Shown: positions 53,305-62,492 of the stretch, piece by piece
Layout of the letters: every line of letters begins with the position of its first letter
How positions within the stretch are numbered: position 1 is the first letter of the stretch
Assembly: GCF_030464885.1 (NCBI RefSeq)
Contig: NZ_JALPRJ010000014.1
Coordinates: 1-64,000 of the forward strand
Origin: Caballeronia sp. SEWSISQ10-4 2
GTDB lineage: Bacteria; Pseudomonadota; Gammaproteobacteria; Burkholderiales; Burkholderiaceae
Direction: 5' to 3'
Length of the DNA stretch: 64,000 nucleotides
The notes under the pieces: model-generated
Told to the model about the DNA's origin: nothing
What the model saw: only the letters and a program-made list of their open reading frames with translations
Databases searched by the model: none
Program-made: the position numbers and the translations under genes

Positions 53305-54303
53305 TCAGAACTGGTAGCCGGCCGAGAGGTAATAACCCCATCCGGTCGATCTGTTCTGGAACGAGCCGGAACCGAAATCGAGCGCGGTACCGTTCCACTG
53401 GCCGCCGTTGTGGAAGTACCGTCCGACGGCCACGAAACGCCAGTGCGTGAACGAATAGAGCAGGACGTTGGTGGCTACGAAGGACGTGTCGCTGCGCGAG
53501 TTACCACCTGTCTCCTCGGCGAGCCTTGAACCAAAGTCATAGTTGAAGAAACCGACGTAGGTCAGCGAACCGCCGTGAAAAGTGCCTAGCGGATAGATGT
53601 ATTTCATCTGGGCCCGATAACCATCCCACGAGTCCTGGTTAGCTGCGCCATAGTTCTCCCATTGACGGCGCACATAGAAATTCGCCGATAGCATCAGGGG
53701 CGTGTGGGTGTCGATGTCGGTACCAATACCGCTGTACAACGTATTCTGGCGATTGGCCTGGTTATTCCCCAGGTCGTAGATCCAGTCGAACGCGACGTAC
53801 CATTCCTTGAAGGGACCAAATCCCAGGTGCTTGCCGGTGAGCGAGTCGATCGAGACGCGCGGCTCCTGTTCGCTGAAGAGCGGCGAGCCGTGGTCCCATG
53901 CACCCGTGTCGTGTCCATTGCCAACGTTGAACGCCTTCGGAACATCGATGTAGCCGTACAGATCGAACGGTCCCTTGCGGCCGAAGTACTCGTACTCCAG
54001 GTAGACGTCGTTATCCCGATAGGGGCCGAACCGTACGTTCTTGTCGCCGATCACGCTCAGGCTCTGGTGGTACCAGGACGAGAGGTAGGGAGAGTCTGTT
54101 GCGGACGGGGTTACTTCCGTGGAGCTTTGTATGCTGTCGGCGGCCGATGACGCATCAGCCGTTGCGGCGCGCGCAGGTTGCAAGAGCAGCATGCCGGTTA
54201 GCGCCGCTCCAAGACTGGCTTTAATAAAAGGGAAGCGGCCAGTTCTATAAAGGGTGAATAGAAACCTCACCAAATATTTCGGATACCTATTTTTATTTTG
54301 CAT
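53305..54303 (-). CDS. tsx: Tsx-like nucleoside channel, outer membrane
   Basis: A 332-residue outer-membrane barrel of the Tsx/OmpK family. The signal region is long, ending near ARAA (residue 47). Barrel strands with alternating aromatics follow (for example DNDVYLEYEYFGRKGPFDLYGYIDVP), and the C-terminus ends GYYLSAGYQF with the terminal Phe needed for BAM-mediated insertion. Tsx lets nucleosides cross the outer membrane. It is the first gene of the nucleoside operon. AGAAAGAGA precedes the ATG. Colicin and phage receptor roles of E. coli Tsx need not apply. Confidence 0.9.
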   Translation of the reverse strand: MQNKNRYPKYLVRFLFTLYRTGRFPFIKASLGAALTGMLLLQPARAATADASSAADSIQSSTEVTPSATDSPYLSSWYHQSLSVIGDKNVRFGPYRDNDVYLEYEYFGRKGPFDLYGYIDVPKAFNVGNGHDTGAWDHGSPLFSEQEPRVSIDSLTGKHLGFGPFKEWYVAFDWIYDLGNNQANRQNTLYSGIGTDIDTHTPLMLSANFYVRRQWENYGAANQDSWDGYRAQMKYIYPLGTFHGGSLTYVGFFNYDFGSRLAEETGGNSRSDTSFVATNVLLYSFTHWRFVAVGRYFHNGGQWNGTALDFGSGSFQNRSTGWGYYLSAGYQF

Positions 54304-54488
54304 TCTCTTTCTGACCCATATTTATAAGGCAGTGGATACGAAGTGTTCGATTGACAGCCTCGAATGGCATCGCCGGGACATGTCTTCAACGATGCCTGCC
54401 GTGCCCGCGACCGAACAACCCAACCTTGTGCGCAGGCGCTCTGCGATCGTGCGTTAACGAAAGTATTTCGTAATAGTTCGCGCCGATA

Positions 54489-54504
54489 TTGACCAATCGG
54501 TCAA
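54489..54504. promoter_or_regulatory. Putative TetR-type operator 1
   Basis: TTGACC-AATC-GGTCAA is an inverted repeat with 6-base arms, the classic shape of TetR-family operators (TTGACC...GGTCAA). It lies about 190 bases upstream of tsx and 440 before the malic enzyme. No tetR gene is in the window. Confidence 0.5.
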
Positions 54505-54560
54505 CTTGGAGAGCCTGCAGGAGCAAGGCGCCGAGTCAAGTGCACACTTCGTGCCAGAAC

Positions 54561-54576
54561 TTGACTGGACGGTCAG
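54561..54576. promoter_or_regulatory. Putative TetR-type operator 2
   Basis: TTGACT-GGAC-GGTCAG keeps the same TGAC-N6-GTCA core and spacing as operator 1 but has imperfect arms. The centre is 72 bases (about seven helical turns) from operator 1, so both could bind on the same DNA face. Confidence 0.4.
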
Positions 54577-54930
54577 GTTTTGAAATTTCTTTGGCGTTGT
54601 ATTGATGAGGGCGTGGGGCAATGCACTGCCTCCATGACCTCGCGTGGCTATCGGCGCTGCGGTTTTTAAATTGCTTGCGGACTGTCCCCGGGCTCCCGGT
54701 ACGTTCCGACGGGAAGCGAACCGTTATCGTTGAAACAGCACGATCTGAAGCAACGGCGCGATAAGCCCAGGCAATTGATTGAGATCAATTGGTTTGCTGC
54801 CTTTAGTCCCACACTCGGGTTAATGCTTATGCCCGTATCGTCACGATGAGTCGACTTCCTGAGCCGACTGCCACCGCGAGATCCGGAGATTTTCCGCCGC
54901 CCCGTGCTTACCTTCAACTTGGAACCCATC

Positions 54931-56583
54931 ATGTCAACCACCTCGATCGACCGCGGTACGCCCTACTCAGAGCCAGGGAGTTTGGGTTTGTCGCTGTTGC
55001 ACGATCCTATACGCAACAAGGGCACCGCATACACCGTGCAACAGCGCCGCGAATTGGGTATCGAAGGACTATTGCCGCCTGCGGTGGAATCGCTTGAACG
55101 ACAGGTAGACCGCGTTCTTCAGCAATTGGATGGCAAAACGGACGACCTGGATAAATATTCCTATCTGACCGACCTGATGGACCGGAACGAGACGGTTTTC
55201 TACAAGACCGTCATGAGTGATCCGAAGCGGTTCGTGCCGATTCTCTACGATCCGACGGTCGCCGACGCATGCCAGACATTTGGCAACATCTATCGCCGCG
55301 CACACGGGATGTACATCACCCGCGACATGAAGGGCCGTATAGCGGAGGTGCTGAAGCACTGGCCCGAGCCTGACGTCCGTTTCATTTGCGTGTCGACCGG
55401 CGGGCGCATTCTGGGCCTGGGCGACATTGGCGCCAACGGCATGGGCATTCCGATCGGTAAATTGCAACTGTATACGGCTTGCGCTGCCGTGCCGCCCCAT
55501 TACATGTTGCCAATCCTGCTCGATATCGGTACATCGAACGAGGCGTTGCGCGCCGATCCTTTGTATATGGGCAGCCGCGAGCCACAACTTTCCGAGCAGG
55601 CGCTCGACGAGCTGACGCAGGAGTTCATCGATGCTGTGCAGGAAGTGTTTCCCGCATGCTGCGTACATTTTGAAGATTGGAAAGGTACGGACGCGATTCG
55701 CATGTTGGAGCGTTATCGCGACAAGATACTCTGCTACAACGACGACATTCAAGGCACCGCGGCGATTGCGCTTGCGGGCATCGCGGCGGCGTTGAATACC
55801 AAGGGCGGCAAGCTGAAAGATCAGCGCATCCAGTTTTTTGGCGCGGGTTCCGCGGCGATCGGCATTGCCGGGCTGGTAGTCAAGGAAATGCAGACCCAAG
55901 GCCTGACATTCGACGAAGCCCGCTCGCGCATTTCGATGTTCGACATCAACGGCCTGATAGAACCTTCGCGCACCGATTTATCAGAGGCTCAGAAGGTCTA
56001 TGCGCACTCCGTCGCACCGACGCAGTCGCTGCTTGCGGGCATCCAGGATTTCAAGCCGACGATCCTGATTGGCGTGAGCACACATGGCGGAGCCTTCGAT
56101 AAGCACATCATCGAAGCGATGACCCATCTCAATGAGGTGCCGATCATCTTCGCCCTGTCGAATCCGACCCGGAAGGCTGAATGCACCGCGGAACAGGCTT
56201 ATTCCTGGTCGAAAGGCAAGGCCCTGTTCGCCGCCGGCGTGCAATTTCCCGACGTTGTGCTAGGCGGCAAGACCTACCGGCCGGGTCAAGCCAATAACTT
56301 CTACATCTATCCCGCCGCCGGCCTGGCGACCTATGCAGCGCGGCCGACGCGGCTGACCGACGAATGCTTTATCGTGGCCGCGCATGCGATCGCCGACCAG
56401 ATCGGTCTCGCGCTGCAGGCCAAGGGCATGCTCTACCCCAGCCAGGACGACATCCTGGAAACAGAAGTCACCACAGCGGTGCGTGTCGCCCAATACATGT
56501 TCGATGCCGGACTGGCTCAGGCGACGCGGCCAAGCGACATCCGCTCGTGGATCGAAAACATGCTCTACAAGCCGCAGTACTAA
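54931..56583 (+). CDS. maeA: NAD-dependent malic enzyme
   Basis: A 550-residue enzyme of the MaeA class, converting malate + NAD to pyruvate + CO2 + NADH. STGGRILGLGDIGANGMGIPIGK near 165, HFEDWKGTDA near 250, CYNDDIQGTAAIA near 270 (metal and substrate site), and the Rossmann motif FFGAGSAAIG near 307 are in the expected order. I chose the ATG at 54931 (GGAA 6 bases before it), although a GTG at 54904 is in frame. The AspT-type exchanger gene follows after 70 bases, and the two probably work together. Confidence 0.93.
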   Translation: MSTTSIDRGTPYSEPGSLGLSLLHDPIRNKGTAYTVQQRRELGIEGLLPPAVESLERQVDRVLQQLDGKTDDLDKYSYLTDLMDRNETVFYKTVMSDPKRFVPILYDPTVADACQTFGNIYRRAHGMYITRDMKGRIAEVLKHWPEPDVRFICVSTGGRILGLGDIGANGMGIPIGKLQLYTACAAVPPHYMLPILLDIGTSNEALRADPLYMGSREPQLSEQALDELTQEFIDAVQEVFPACCVHFEDWKGTDAIRMLERYRDKILCYNDDIQGTAAIALAGIAAALNTKGGKLKDQRIQFFGAGSAAIGIAGLVVKEMQTQGLTFDEARSRISMFDINGLIEPSRTDLSEAQKVYAHSVAPTQSLLAGIQDFKPTILIGVSTHGGAFDKHIIEAMTHLNEVPIIFALSNPTRKAECTAEQAYSWSKGKALFAAGVQFPDVVLGGKTYRPGQANNFYIYPAAGLATYAARPTRLTDECFIVAAHAIADQIGLALQAKGMLYPSQDDILETEVTTAVRVAQYMFDAGLAQATRPSDIRSWIENMLYKPQY

Positions 56584-56653
56584 AGAACGCGCGAAGTCAG
56601 CATCAAGCGGACCGGCGATCCCGCCGGCCGCCTTCTACCCCCAGGAGGGGCGT

Positions 56654-58333
56654 GTGATCAGTGCGTTTATCAATGTCTTCCGTACCTACCCGGAACTCAC
56701 TCTTTATCTGACGCTGGCGATCGGGTTCTGGGCAGGCAGCCTGCATTTCGGGAAGTTCAATCTGGGCGTTGTCACCACCACCTTGCTAGCAGGATTGGCC
56801 ATTGGGCAGATCGGAATCGCAATCCCCGCGATCGTGCAAAACACCTTCTTTCTCGCCTTCTTGTTCGCTGTCGGCTACGCCGTCGGGCCACAGTTCATTC
56901 GAGCCTTCAAGAGTGACGGGCTGCCGCAAGTGATCTTCGCCGCCCTGGTCTGCATGGTGGGCTTGGGCACCGCCTACGCCATGGGCAAGTTGCTGCACTA
57001 TGACACCGCGTTGACCGAGGGACTGTTGTCGGGCGGGTACACGAATTCGACGGTTCTTGGCGTGGCGACATCCTCGATGTCGAGCATCGGGCTGACACCG
57101 GATGCGCTGAAAACGGCGCTGGCGTTAATGCCGGTCGCTTATGCGGTGACCTATCCGTTTGGCACTGTCGGGTCCGCCTGGATCCTGTCGAAACTCGCGC
57201 CCAAATGGCTGAAAATCGACCTGGTCGCCTCTGCCAGGGAGTACGAACAGGCGCATGTGCAAGCCGCGGGCAATGCGCCAACGGCCTATCGAGATTTTTC
57301 CGCACGCGCGTATCAGGTCGTCGAACCGGAACTGTTCGGAAAATCCGCGCGGGAGATCGAAACGCTGTTCGACCATCAGGTGTTCGTCAGGCGAGTTAGG
57401 GAAGACGGTGCAATCGTCGATTGCGATGCCGATACGGTTATCCAGCGTAATGCCGTTGTTGCCATCGCTGGCTCTCTAGACACCCTGGTCAAGCGGCAAG
57501 GTCAGATAGGACCCGAAATCGACGACAAGGTCCTGCTTGCGTTTCCCACTGAATTGCTCGACGTCATCGTGACGAAAAAGAACCTCTTCGGCACGCAGTT
57601 GGCCGCGCTGCGGACCGATGCGTTCGACATCCCCGGGCGTGGCGTCTTTCTCAAGACGCTATCCCGCGCCGATCAGGTCATCGCTCTGGATCCCAACACC
57701 ATGGTCCACCATGGCGACGTCATGACCATCGAAGGCGCCAAGCAGGATGTCGCACGCGTGGCGAAGCTCGTGGGATTTTCGGACCGCCCCGTCGAGACGA
57801 CCGATGTGTCGTTCATGGCGCTAGGCATCGTCATCGGCGGCCTTATCGGCGTGATTACGATCCATGTTGGAGGGATTCCGCTGAGCTTGGGCACGTCCGT
57901 AGGCGCAATCGTCGCGGGAATCCTCTGTGGCTACCTGCACGGAAAAAAGCGCACATTCGGTCAAATACCTGGATCGGCCCTGTGGATCTTCAACAATATC
58001 GGACTAAACGGTTTCATCGCTGTCGTCGGATTGAATGCGGCGCCGGGATTCGTCCAAGGGCTGCACAGCTATGGCATCACGCTGTTTGTCGCCGGGATGG
58101 TCGTGACGACAGTACCGCTGATCGCTGGATTGCTGTTGGGTAAATACGTTTTCAAGTTCCACCCGGTGATTCTGCTAGGGGCCTGCGCGGGTGCACGGTC
58201 CACGACCGCTGCGTTGGGGGCCTTGCAGGAAGCAGCCAAGAGCAACGTCCCCGCAGTGGGCTACACAATCGGCTACGCGGTTTCCCGGATCGTGATGGCA
58301 GTCTTCGCGATCGTCCTGCTGCGCGTCTATTGA
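56654..58333 (+). CDS. AspT-family (aspartate:alanine exchanger) transporter
   Basis: A 559-residue inner-membrane transporter of the AAEx family. It has two halves of about five helices each around a cytoplasmic pair of TrkA-C-like domains (residues about 205-380). GGYTNSTVLGVATSSMSS and CAGARSTTAALGALQEA are the two repeated transport motifs. Relatives exchange aspartate for alanine or export succinate. The GTG start at 56654 has AGGAGG 5 bases upstream; the open frame before it is a shadow of the malic enzyme end. Next to a malic enzyme, a dicarboxylate-in, pyruvate or other acid-out exchange is inferred. Confidence 0.92.
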   Translation: MISAFINVFRTYPELTLYLTLAIGFWAGSLHFGKFNLGVVTTTLLAGLAIGQIGIAIPAIVQNTFFLAFLFAVGYAVGPQFIRAFKSDGLPQVIFAALVCMVGLGTAYAMGKLLHYDTALTEGLLSGGYTNSTVLGVATSSMSSIGLTPDALKTALALMPVAYAVTYPFGTVGSAWILSKLAPKWLKIDLVASAREYEQAHVQAAGNAPTAYRDFSARAYQVVEPELFGKSAREIETLFDHQVFVRRVREDGAIVDCDADTVIQRNAVVAIAGSLDTLVKRQGQIGPEIDDKVLLAFPTELLDVIVTKKNLFGTQLAALRTDAFDIPGRGVFLKTLSRADQVIALDPNTMVHHGDVMTIEGAKQDVARVAKLVGFSDRPVETTDVSFMALGIVIGGLIGVITIHVGGIPLSLGTSVGAIVAGILCGYLHGKKRTFGQIPGSALWIFNNIGLNGFIAVVGLNAAPGFVQGLHSYGITLFVAGMVVTTVPLIAGLLLGKYVFKFHPVILLGACAGARSTTAALGALQEAAKSNVPAVGYTIGYAVSRIVMAVFAIVLLRVY

Positions 58334-58870
58334 ACGGGTTTTCGTGAAGGGAGCGCGATGCGCGTAGAGCATGCATCGCGTAGAAAGGTCGTAAGTCAGT
58401 ATCACTTTAGGTGAGTAGCCGACGGGAATCGTGCGCGACGCTTGTTGAGCAACGAGGACTGGCAATCAAGACGACCGGTGCACAATTACGATTGGCTTCA
58501 TACAATCGGTTAATGAAGTGCAGGCTGCCTCAAATTTGGAGCGGGATTGCGGTTTTAGGACTATTCTGAACTATCGTAGGCGTAGGGATTCCAGCAGAGC
58601 TGCAAGCGAAGCAGCGTAATCGACTACAACAAATATGTCATACCAGGTGGCCGCTGCGCCTCCTAATATGTTTAGTCAGGATGCATTCTCATGTTCCGGA
58701 ACTTCACGGTAGTGCTCAACGATCTGTGCGAATCACAAGGAGCGTTAGAGCTAGCAATTGAGTTGATGATCCAAGTTTGACTCGCCCCTGTCGAGACTAT
58801 CTGTCGACGCAGCGGTGACGCGGACGCAGACGGAAAGGACAACGAAAGAAGAGTCCACCTGGGAGCTGAC
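58334..58870. other. Intergenic region before the porin
   Basis: I see no gene here. A hairpin with 8-base arms (CGCGATGC / GCATCGCG at 58354-58361 and 58373-58380) follows the exchanger stop and may aid termination, but no T-tract follows. The porin promoter should lie nearer 58871. Base composition is lower in GC than the porin gene. Confidence 0.4.
58354..58380 (+). terminator. Possible hairpin terminator after exchanger gene
   Basis: CGCGATGC and GCATCGCG flank an 11-base loop, 20 bases after the exchanger stop. The stem is strong, but the following bases (TAGAAAGG) have no T-run. It may be a transcript-protecting hairpin and not a true intrinsic terminator. Confidence 0.3.
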
Positions 58871-59974
58871 ATGAAATATCAACTGGGCGCATTCGTGCTG
58901 CTCGCAGCCAGCACGGCCGCATCGGCACAGTCGAGCGTGACGCTGTATGGCCGCGTCGACGGCGGTGTCGAGTACCTGAATCACATCGCCAACGGCACGG
59001 GCGGCAGCTCGAGCCGCTGGAGCGCGGAAGGGGGCGACTGGGGCACGAGCATGCTCGGCTTCAAGGGAACCGAGGACCTGGGCGGCGGCACCAGCGCGCT
59101 GTTCGACCTCGAAACCGCGCTGCAGATCATGAACGGCACCACGGGCGGCGGCAAGATGTTCTCGCGCCGCGCGTACGTCGGCCTGAAGAATGAGACGTGG
59201 GGCCAGCTGCAGGCGGGCCGCAATCTCTTCATCGACAGCGACGGCGTATGGGAATTCGATCCGTTCGTGCAGCAGGCGGTCTCGTCGGCCTCGCTCGTGC
59301 GCGGGCGCAACTGGCAGCAGACGAGCAACAATGTCGAATATCACAGCCCCGTCTGGCACGGCCTCGACGTGCAGGGGCAGTACGCGTTCGGCAACCAGGC
59401 GAGCGGCTTCAACAACGGCGCCGCAGGCGATTTCGGCCGCTCGGACGGCATCATGCTGAGCTATCACTCGCCACTCTTCGACCTGCGCGGCATCTACGAC
59501 GAGCTGCGCGATTCGAACGGTCGCTTCTCCAACATCTTCACGGCCTCCCGCGAGTACTTCGTGGGCGCGAACGTGCGCGTGCAGAAGTTCAAGATCCAGG
59601 CCGCATACACGCACTACGCTGCGCCCGAATCGCCCGCGGGCGTCGCCGACAGCGCCGACCACTACTGGCTCGGCGCCACGTATCAGGCCACGCCGCACTG
59701 GGCCGTGACGGCGGCGGGCTTCTACATCCGCGTGGGCGACGGCGGCGGCGACGTCTCGCACGATCCGGGTAGCCACGCAATGCTCTATGCGCTCGGGACC
59801 ACCTACAACCTGAGCGCGCGCACATTCCTGTACGGCACCGTCGCGTACGCGAACAACAGCAAGAACGGCACCTTCTCGGTGTTCGCGACGCCGCGCGATT
59901 CGAGCTCGCCGACAAGCCCGATCGCCGGCGAATCGCAGACCGGCGCGTACATCGGGATGATGCACGTGTTTTGA
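58871..59974 (+). CDS. Gram-negative porin (Burkholderia type)
   Basis: A 367-residue outer-membrane porin of the OmpC-like family. The signal peptide (MKYQLGAFVLLAASTAASA) is cut before QSSVTLYGRVDGG, the characteristic first strand. Strand repeats with Tyr/Phe pairs follow, and the C-terminus is GAYIGMMHVF with terminal Phe. A PEFLG-like loop 3 is not obvious. GGGAG sits 6-7 bases before the ATG. Codon use is more GC-rich (almost all third bases are G or C) than in most of the window, and the same holds for the next gene. Porins passively admit small solutes; here, perhaps sugars for the glucose dehydrogenase. Confidence 0.93.
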   Translation: MKYQLGAFVLLAASTAASAQSSVTLYGRVDGGVEYLNHIANGTGGSSSRWSAEGGDWGTSMLGFKGTEDLGGGTSALFDLETALQIMNGTTGGGKMFSRRAYVGLKNETWGQLQAGRNLFIDSDGVWEFDPFVQQAVSSASLVRGRNWQQTSNNVEYHSPVWHGLDVQGQYAFGNQASGFNNGAAGDFGRSDGIMLSYHSPLFDLRGIYDELRDSNGRFSNIFTASREYFVGANVRVQKFKIQAAYTHYAAPESPAGVADSADHYWLGATYQATPHWAVTAAGFYIRVGDGGGDVSHDPGSHAMLYALGTTYNLSARTFLYGTVAYANNSKNGTFSVFATPRDSSSPTSPIAGESQTGAYIGMMHVF

Positions 59975-60071
59975 CTTGACTGTTTCTCCCGTATTTCCGG
60001 TATGCCCGAGCGCAACGGTCATCGCGCGACAGGCGGTGCGAGCAACGTCCTCAAAGAAGGTTGAGATCATC

Positions 60072-62492
60072 ATGTCCAGACAATCGACATCGCCGGGTTT
60101 CATCAGCGTCATCACACTACTGTTCACCGCGATAACCGCGCTCTATCTGCTGATAGGGGGCGCATGGCTGCTCTCGCTCGGCGGATCGGCGTATTACGTC
60201 GTGACCGGCGTCGTGCTGCTCGGCGTGTCCTGGCTGCTGTACCGCCGCAGTCCGGCGGCTCTCGGGCTCTACGCGCTTGTGCTCGTCGGCACGGCGATCT
60301 GGGCGCTGTGGGAGTCGGGTCCCGACTTCTGGGCGCTCGCACCGCGCTCCGGCGTGCTCGTCGTGTTCGGCGTGTGGCTGTTGCTGCTCGTGAGCTGGCG
60401 GCTCAGCGCGCCGCGCAAACTCGGCGTGACGTCGCTCGTCGGCGCGCTTGTGATCTGGGCGGGCGTGCTGGTCTACGCGAGCTTCAACGATCCGCAGACG
60501 GTCAATGGCACGCTGAACGCAGCGGCCGCAACACCCGCGGCAAATCCCAACGGCATTGATCCCGCCGACTGGCCCGCCTATGGCCGCACCCAGGAAGGAA
60601 CGCGCTATTCGCCACTGCAGCAGATTACGCCGGAAAACGTAAAGAACCTGCAGGTGGCCTGGGCCTTCCGCACGGGCGACATGAAAGGCCCGAACGATCC
60701 GGTCGAGATCACCAATGAAGTCACGCCGATCAAGATCGGCGATCTGCTCTATCTGTGCTCGCCGCACCAGATCCTGTTCGCGCTCGATGCAAAGACGGGC
60801 GAGCAGAAGTGGAAGTTCGACCCGAAGCTGCAACCCGATCCGTCGTTCCAGCACGTGACCTGCCGCGGCGTGTCGTATGCCGATCTCTCGGCGAGCACCG
60901 TGACGGCAGAGCCCGCCGCGCCCGCGAGCGACGCTGCCTCGGCAGCGACGGTGGCAGCGTCGGCCAACGGCGCCTGTACGCGCCGCATCTATCTGCCCGT
61001 CAACGACGGCCACCTCTACGCGCTTGACGCGCAGACGGGCGAGCGCTGCGCGGGCTTCGGCAACAACGGCGACCTCGACCTGCAGCACGCACAGCCGGTC
61101 ACGACGCCGGGCATGTACGAGCCCACCTCGCCGTCGATTATCACCAGCAAGGTGATCGTCGTGGCGGGCGCGGTCGAAGACAACTTCTCGACCCGTGAGC
61201 CGTCGGGCGTAATCCGTGGCTTCGACGTGCGCACGGGCGAGCTGCTGTGGGCGTTCGATCCGGGCGCGCAGGACCCGAACAAGATTCCGGGTGCGGGCGA
61301 GCACTACACGTTTAACTCGCCGAACTCGTGGGCGCCGTCCGCTTACGACGCGAAGCTCGACATCGTCTATCTGCCGATGGGTGTGACGACGCCGGATATC
61401 TGGGGCGGCAACCGCACGCCGGAGCAGGAGCATTACGCGAGCGGCCTGCTCGCACTTCACGCCTCGACCGGCAAGCTTGCCTGGTTCTACCAGACCGCAC
61501 ACCACGACCTGTGGGACATGGACCAGCCGTCGCAGCCCACGCTCGCCGACATCACCGACAAGGACGGCAAGACCGTGCCGGTCGTGTACGCGCCGGCCAA
61601 GACCGGCAACCTGTTCGTGCTCGACCGCCGCACCGGTGCGCTAGTCGTGCCGGCGCCCGAAACGCCAGTGCCGCAAGGCGCCGCTCCCGGCGACCACGTT
61701 GCGCCGACACAGCCGTTCTCCGATCTCACGTTTCGCCCGAAGAAGTTGCTCACCGACGCCGACATGTGGGGAGCGACGATGTACGACCAGCTCGTGTGCC
61801 GTGTGATGTTCCACAAGCTGCGTTACGAGGGCACGTTCACGCCGCCGTCGCTGCAGGGCACGCTGGTGTTCCCGGGCAACCTGGGCATGTTCGAGTGGGG
61901 CGGTATTGCCGTCGACATCGACCGCCAGATCGCTATCGCCAACCCGATCGCGCTGCCATTCGTCTCGCGCCTGATCCCGCGCGGCCCGGGCAACCCGATG
62001 CAGCCGCAGCCGGGCGCGAAGGGGAGCGGCACGGAAGCGGGCATCCAGCCGCAATACGGCGTGCCGTACGGCGTGACGCTGAACCCGTTTCTCTCTCCGT
62101 TCGGCCTGCCATGCAAGCAACCGGCGTGGGGCTACATCTCTGCGATTGATCTCAAGACAAATGAGATCGTGTGGAAGAAGCGCATCGGCACGGTGCGCGA
62201 CAGCTCGCCGATTCCGCTGCCGTTCAAGATGGGCATGCCGATGCTGGGCGGTCCGATCGTCACTGCGGGCGGTGTCGTGTTCATTGGCGCGACGGCGGAC
62301 AACTACATCCGCGCGTTCGACGCGAACAACGGCAAGGAACTCTGGCGCGCGCGTCTGCCCGCGGGCGGCCAGGCCACGCCGATGAGCTATTCCGTCGACG
62401 GCCGTCAGTACATCGTGATCGCCGCAGGCGGCCACGGTTCGTTCGGCACCAAACTCGGCGATTACGTGATGGCCTACGCGCTGCCGCAGTAA
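60072..62492 (+). CDS. gcd: PQQ-dependent membrane glucose dehydrogenase
   Basis: An 806-residue quinoprotein. The first 140 residues form about five membrane helices, and the rest is a periplasmic eight-bladed PQQ propeller. WPAYGRTQEGTRYSPL opens the propeller, and AHHDLWDMDQPSQPTL is a quinoprotein active-site mark. It oxidises glucose to gluconolactone in the periplasm and passes electrons to ubiquinone. I chose the ATG at 60072 where the membrane helices begin; the frame is open upstream to 59976, almost at the porin stop. PQQ biosynthesis genes are not in the window. Codon use matches the porin. Confidence 0.94.
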   Translation: MSRQSTSPGFISVITLLFTAITALYLLIGGAWLLSLGGSAYYVVTGVVLLGVSWLLYRRSPAALGLYALVLVGTAIWALWESGPDFWALAPRSGVLVVFGVWLLLLVSWRLSAPRKLGVTSLVGALVIWAGVLVYASFNDPQTVNGTLNAAAATPAANPNGIDPADWPAYGRTQEGTRYSPLQQITPENVKNLQVAWAFRTGDMKGPNDPVEITNEVTPIKIGDLLYLCSPHQILFALDAKTGEQKWKFDPKLQPDPSFQHVTCRGVSYADLSASTVTAEPAAPASDAASAATVAASANGACTRRIYLPVNDGHLYALDAQTGERCAGFGNNGDLDLQHAQPVTTPGMYEPTSPSIITSKVIVVAGAVEDNFSTREPSGVIRGFDVRTGELLWAFDPGAQDPNKIPGAGEHYTFNSPNSWAPSAYDAKLDIVYLPMGVTTPDIWGGNRTPEQEHYASGLLALHASTGKLAWFYQTAHHDLWDMDQPSQPTLADITDKDGKTVPVVYAPAKTGNLFVLDRRTGALVVPAPETPVPQGAAPGDHVAPTQPFSDLTFRPKKLLTDADMWGATMYDQLVCRVMFHKLRYEGTFTPPSLQGTLVFPGNLGMFEWGGIAVDIDRQIAIANPIALPFVSRLIPRGPGNPMQPQPGAKGSGTEAGIQPQYGVPYGVTLNPFLSPFGLPCKQPAWGYISAIDLKTNEIVWKKRIGTVRDSSPIPLPFKMGMPMLGGPIVTAGGVVFIGATADNYIRAFDANNGKELWRARLPAGGQATPMSYSVDGRQYIVIAAGGHGSFGTKLGDYVMAYALPQ

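Larger units (their letters stand above)
54304..54930. other. Divergent control region with TetR-type sites
   Basis: This spacer holds promoters for the tsx operon (minus) and the malic enzyme (plus). Two sites with TGAC-N6-GTCA cores (see 54489 and 54561) lie in its middle. No gene is evident; a 67-codon frame at 54254-54457 overlaps the tsx start and has no ribosome-binding site. Confidence 0.5.

Noticed and set aside
54254..54457. 67-codon frame in the tsx/malic enzyme spacer
   Set aside because: It overlaps the tsx start on the opposite strand and lacks a ribosome-binding site.
58751..60127. 458-codon minus-strand frame opposite the porin
   Set aside because: It has low-complexity Arg/Ala content and is antisense to a clear porin, with no ribosome-binding site.
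60117..61505. 462-codon minus-strand frame opposite gcd
   Set aside because: Antisense shadow of the glucose dehydrogenase; Arg/Ala-rich, no family features.
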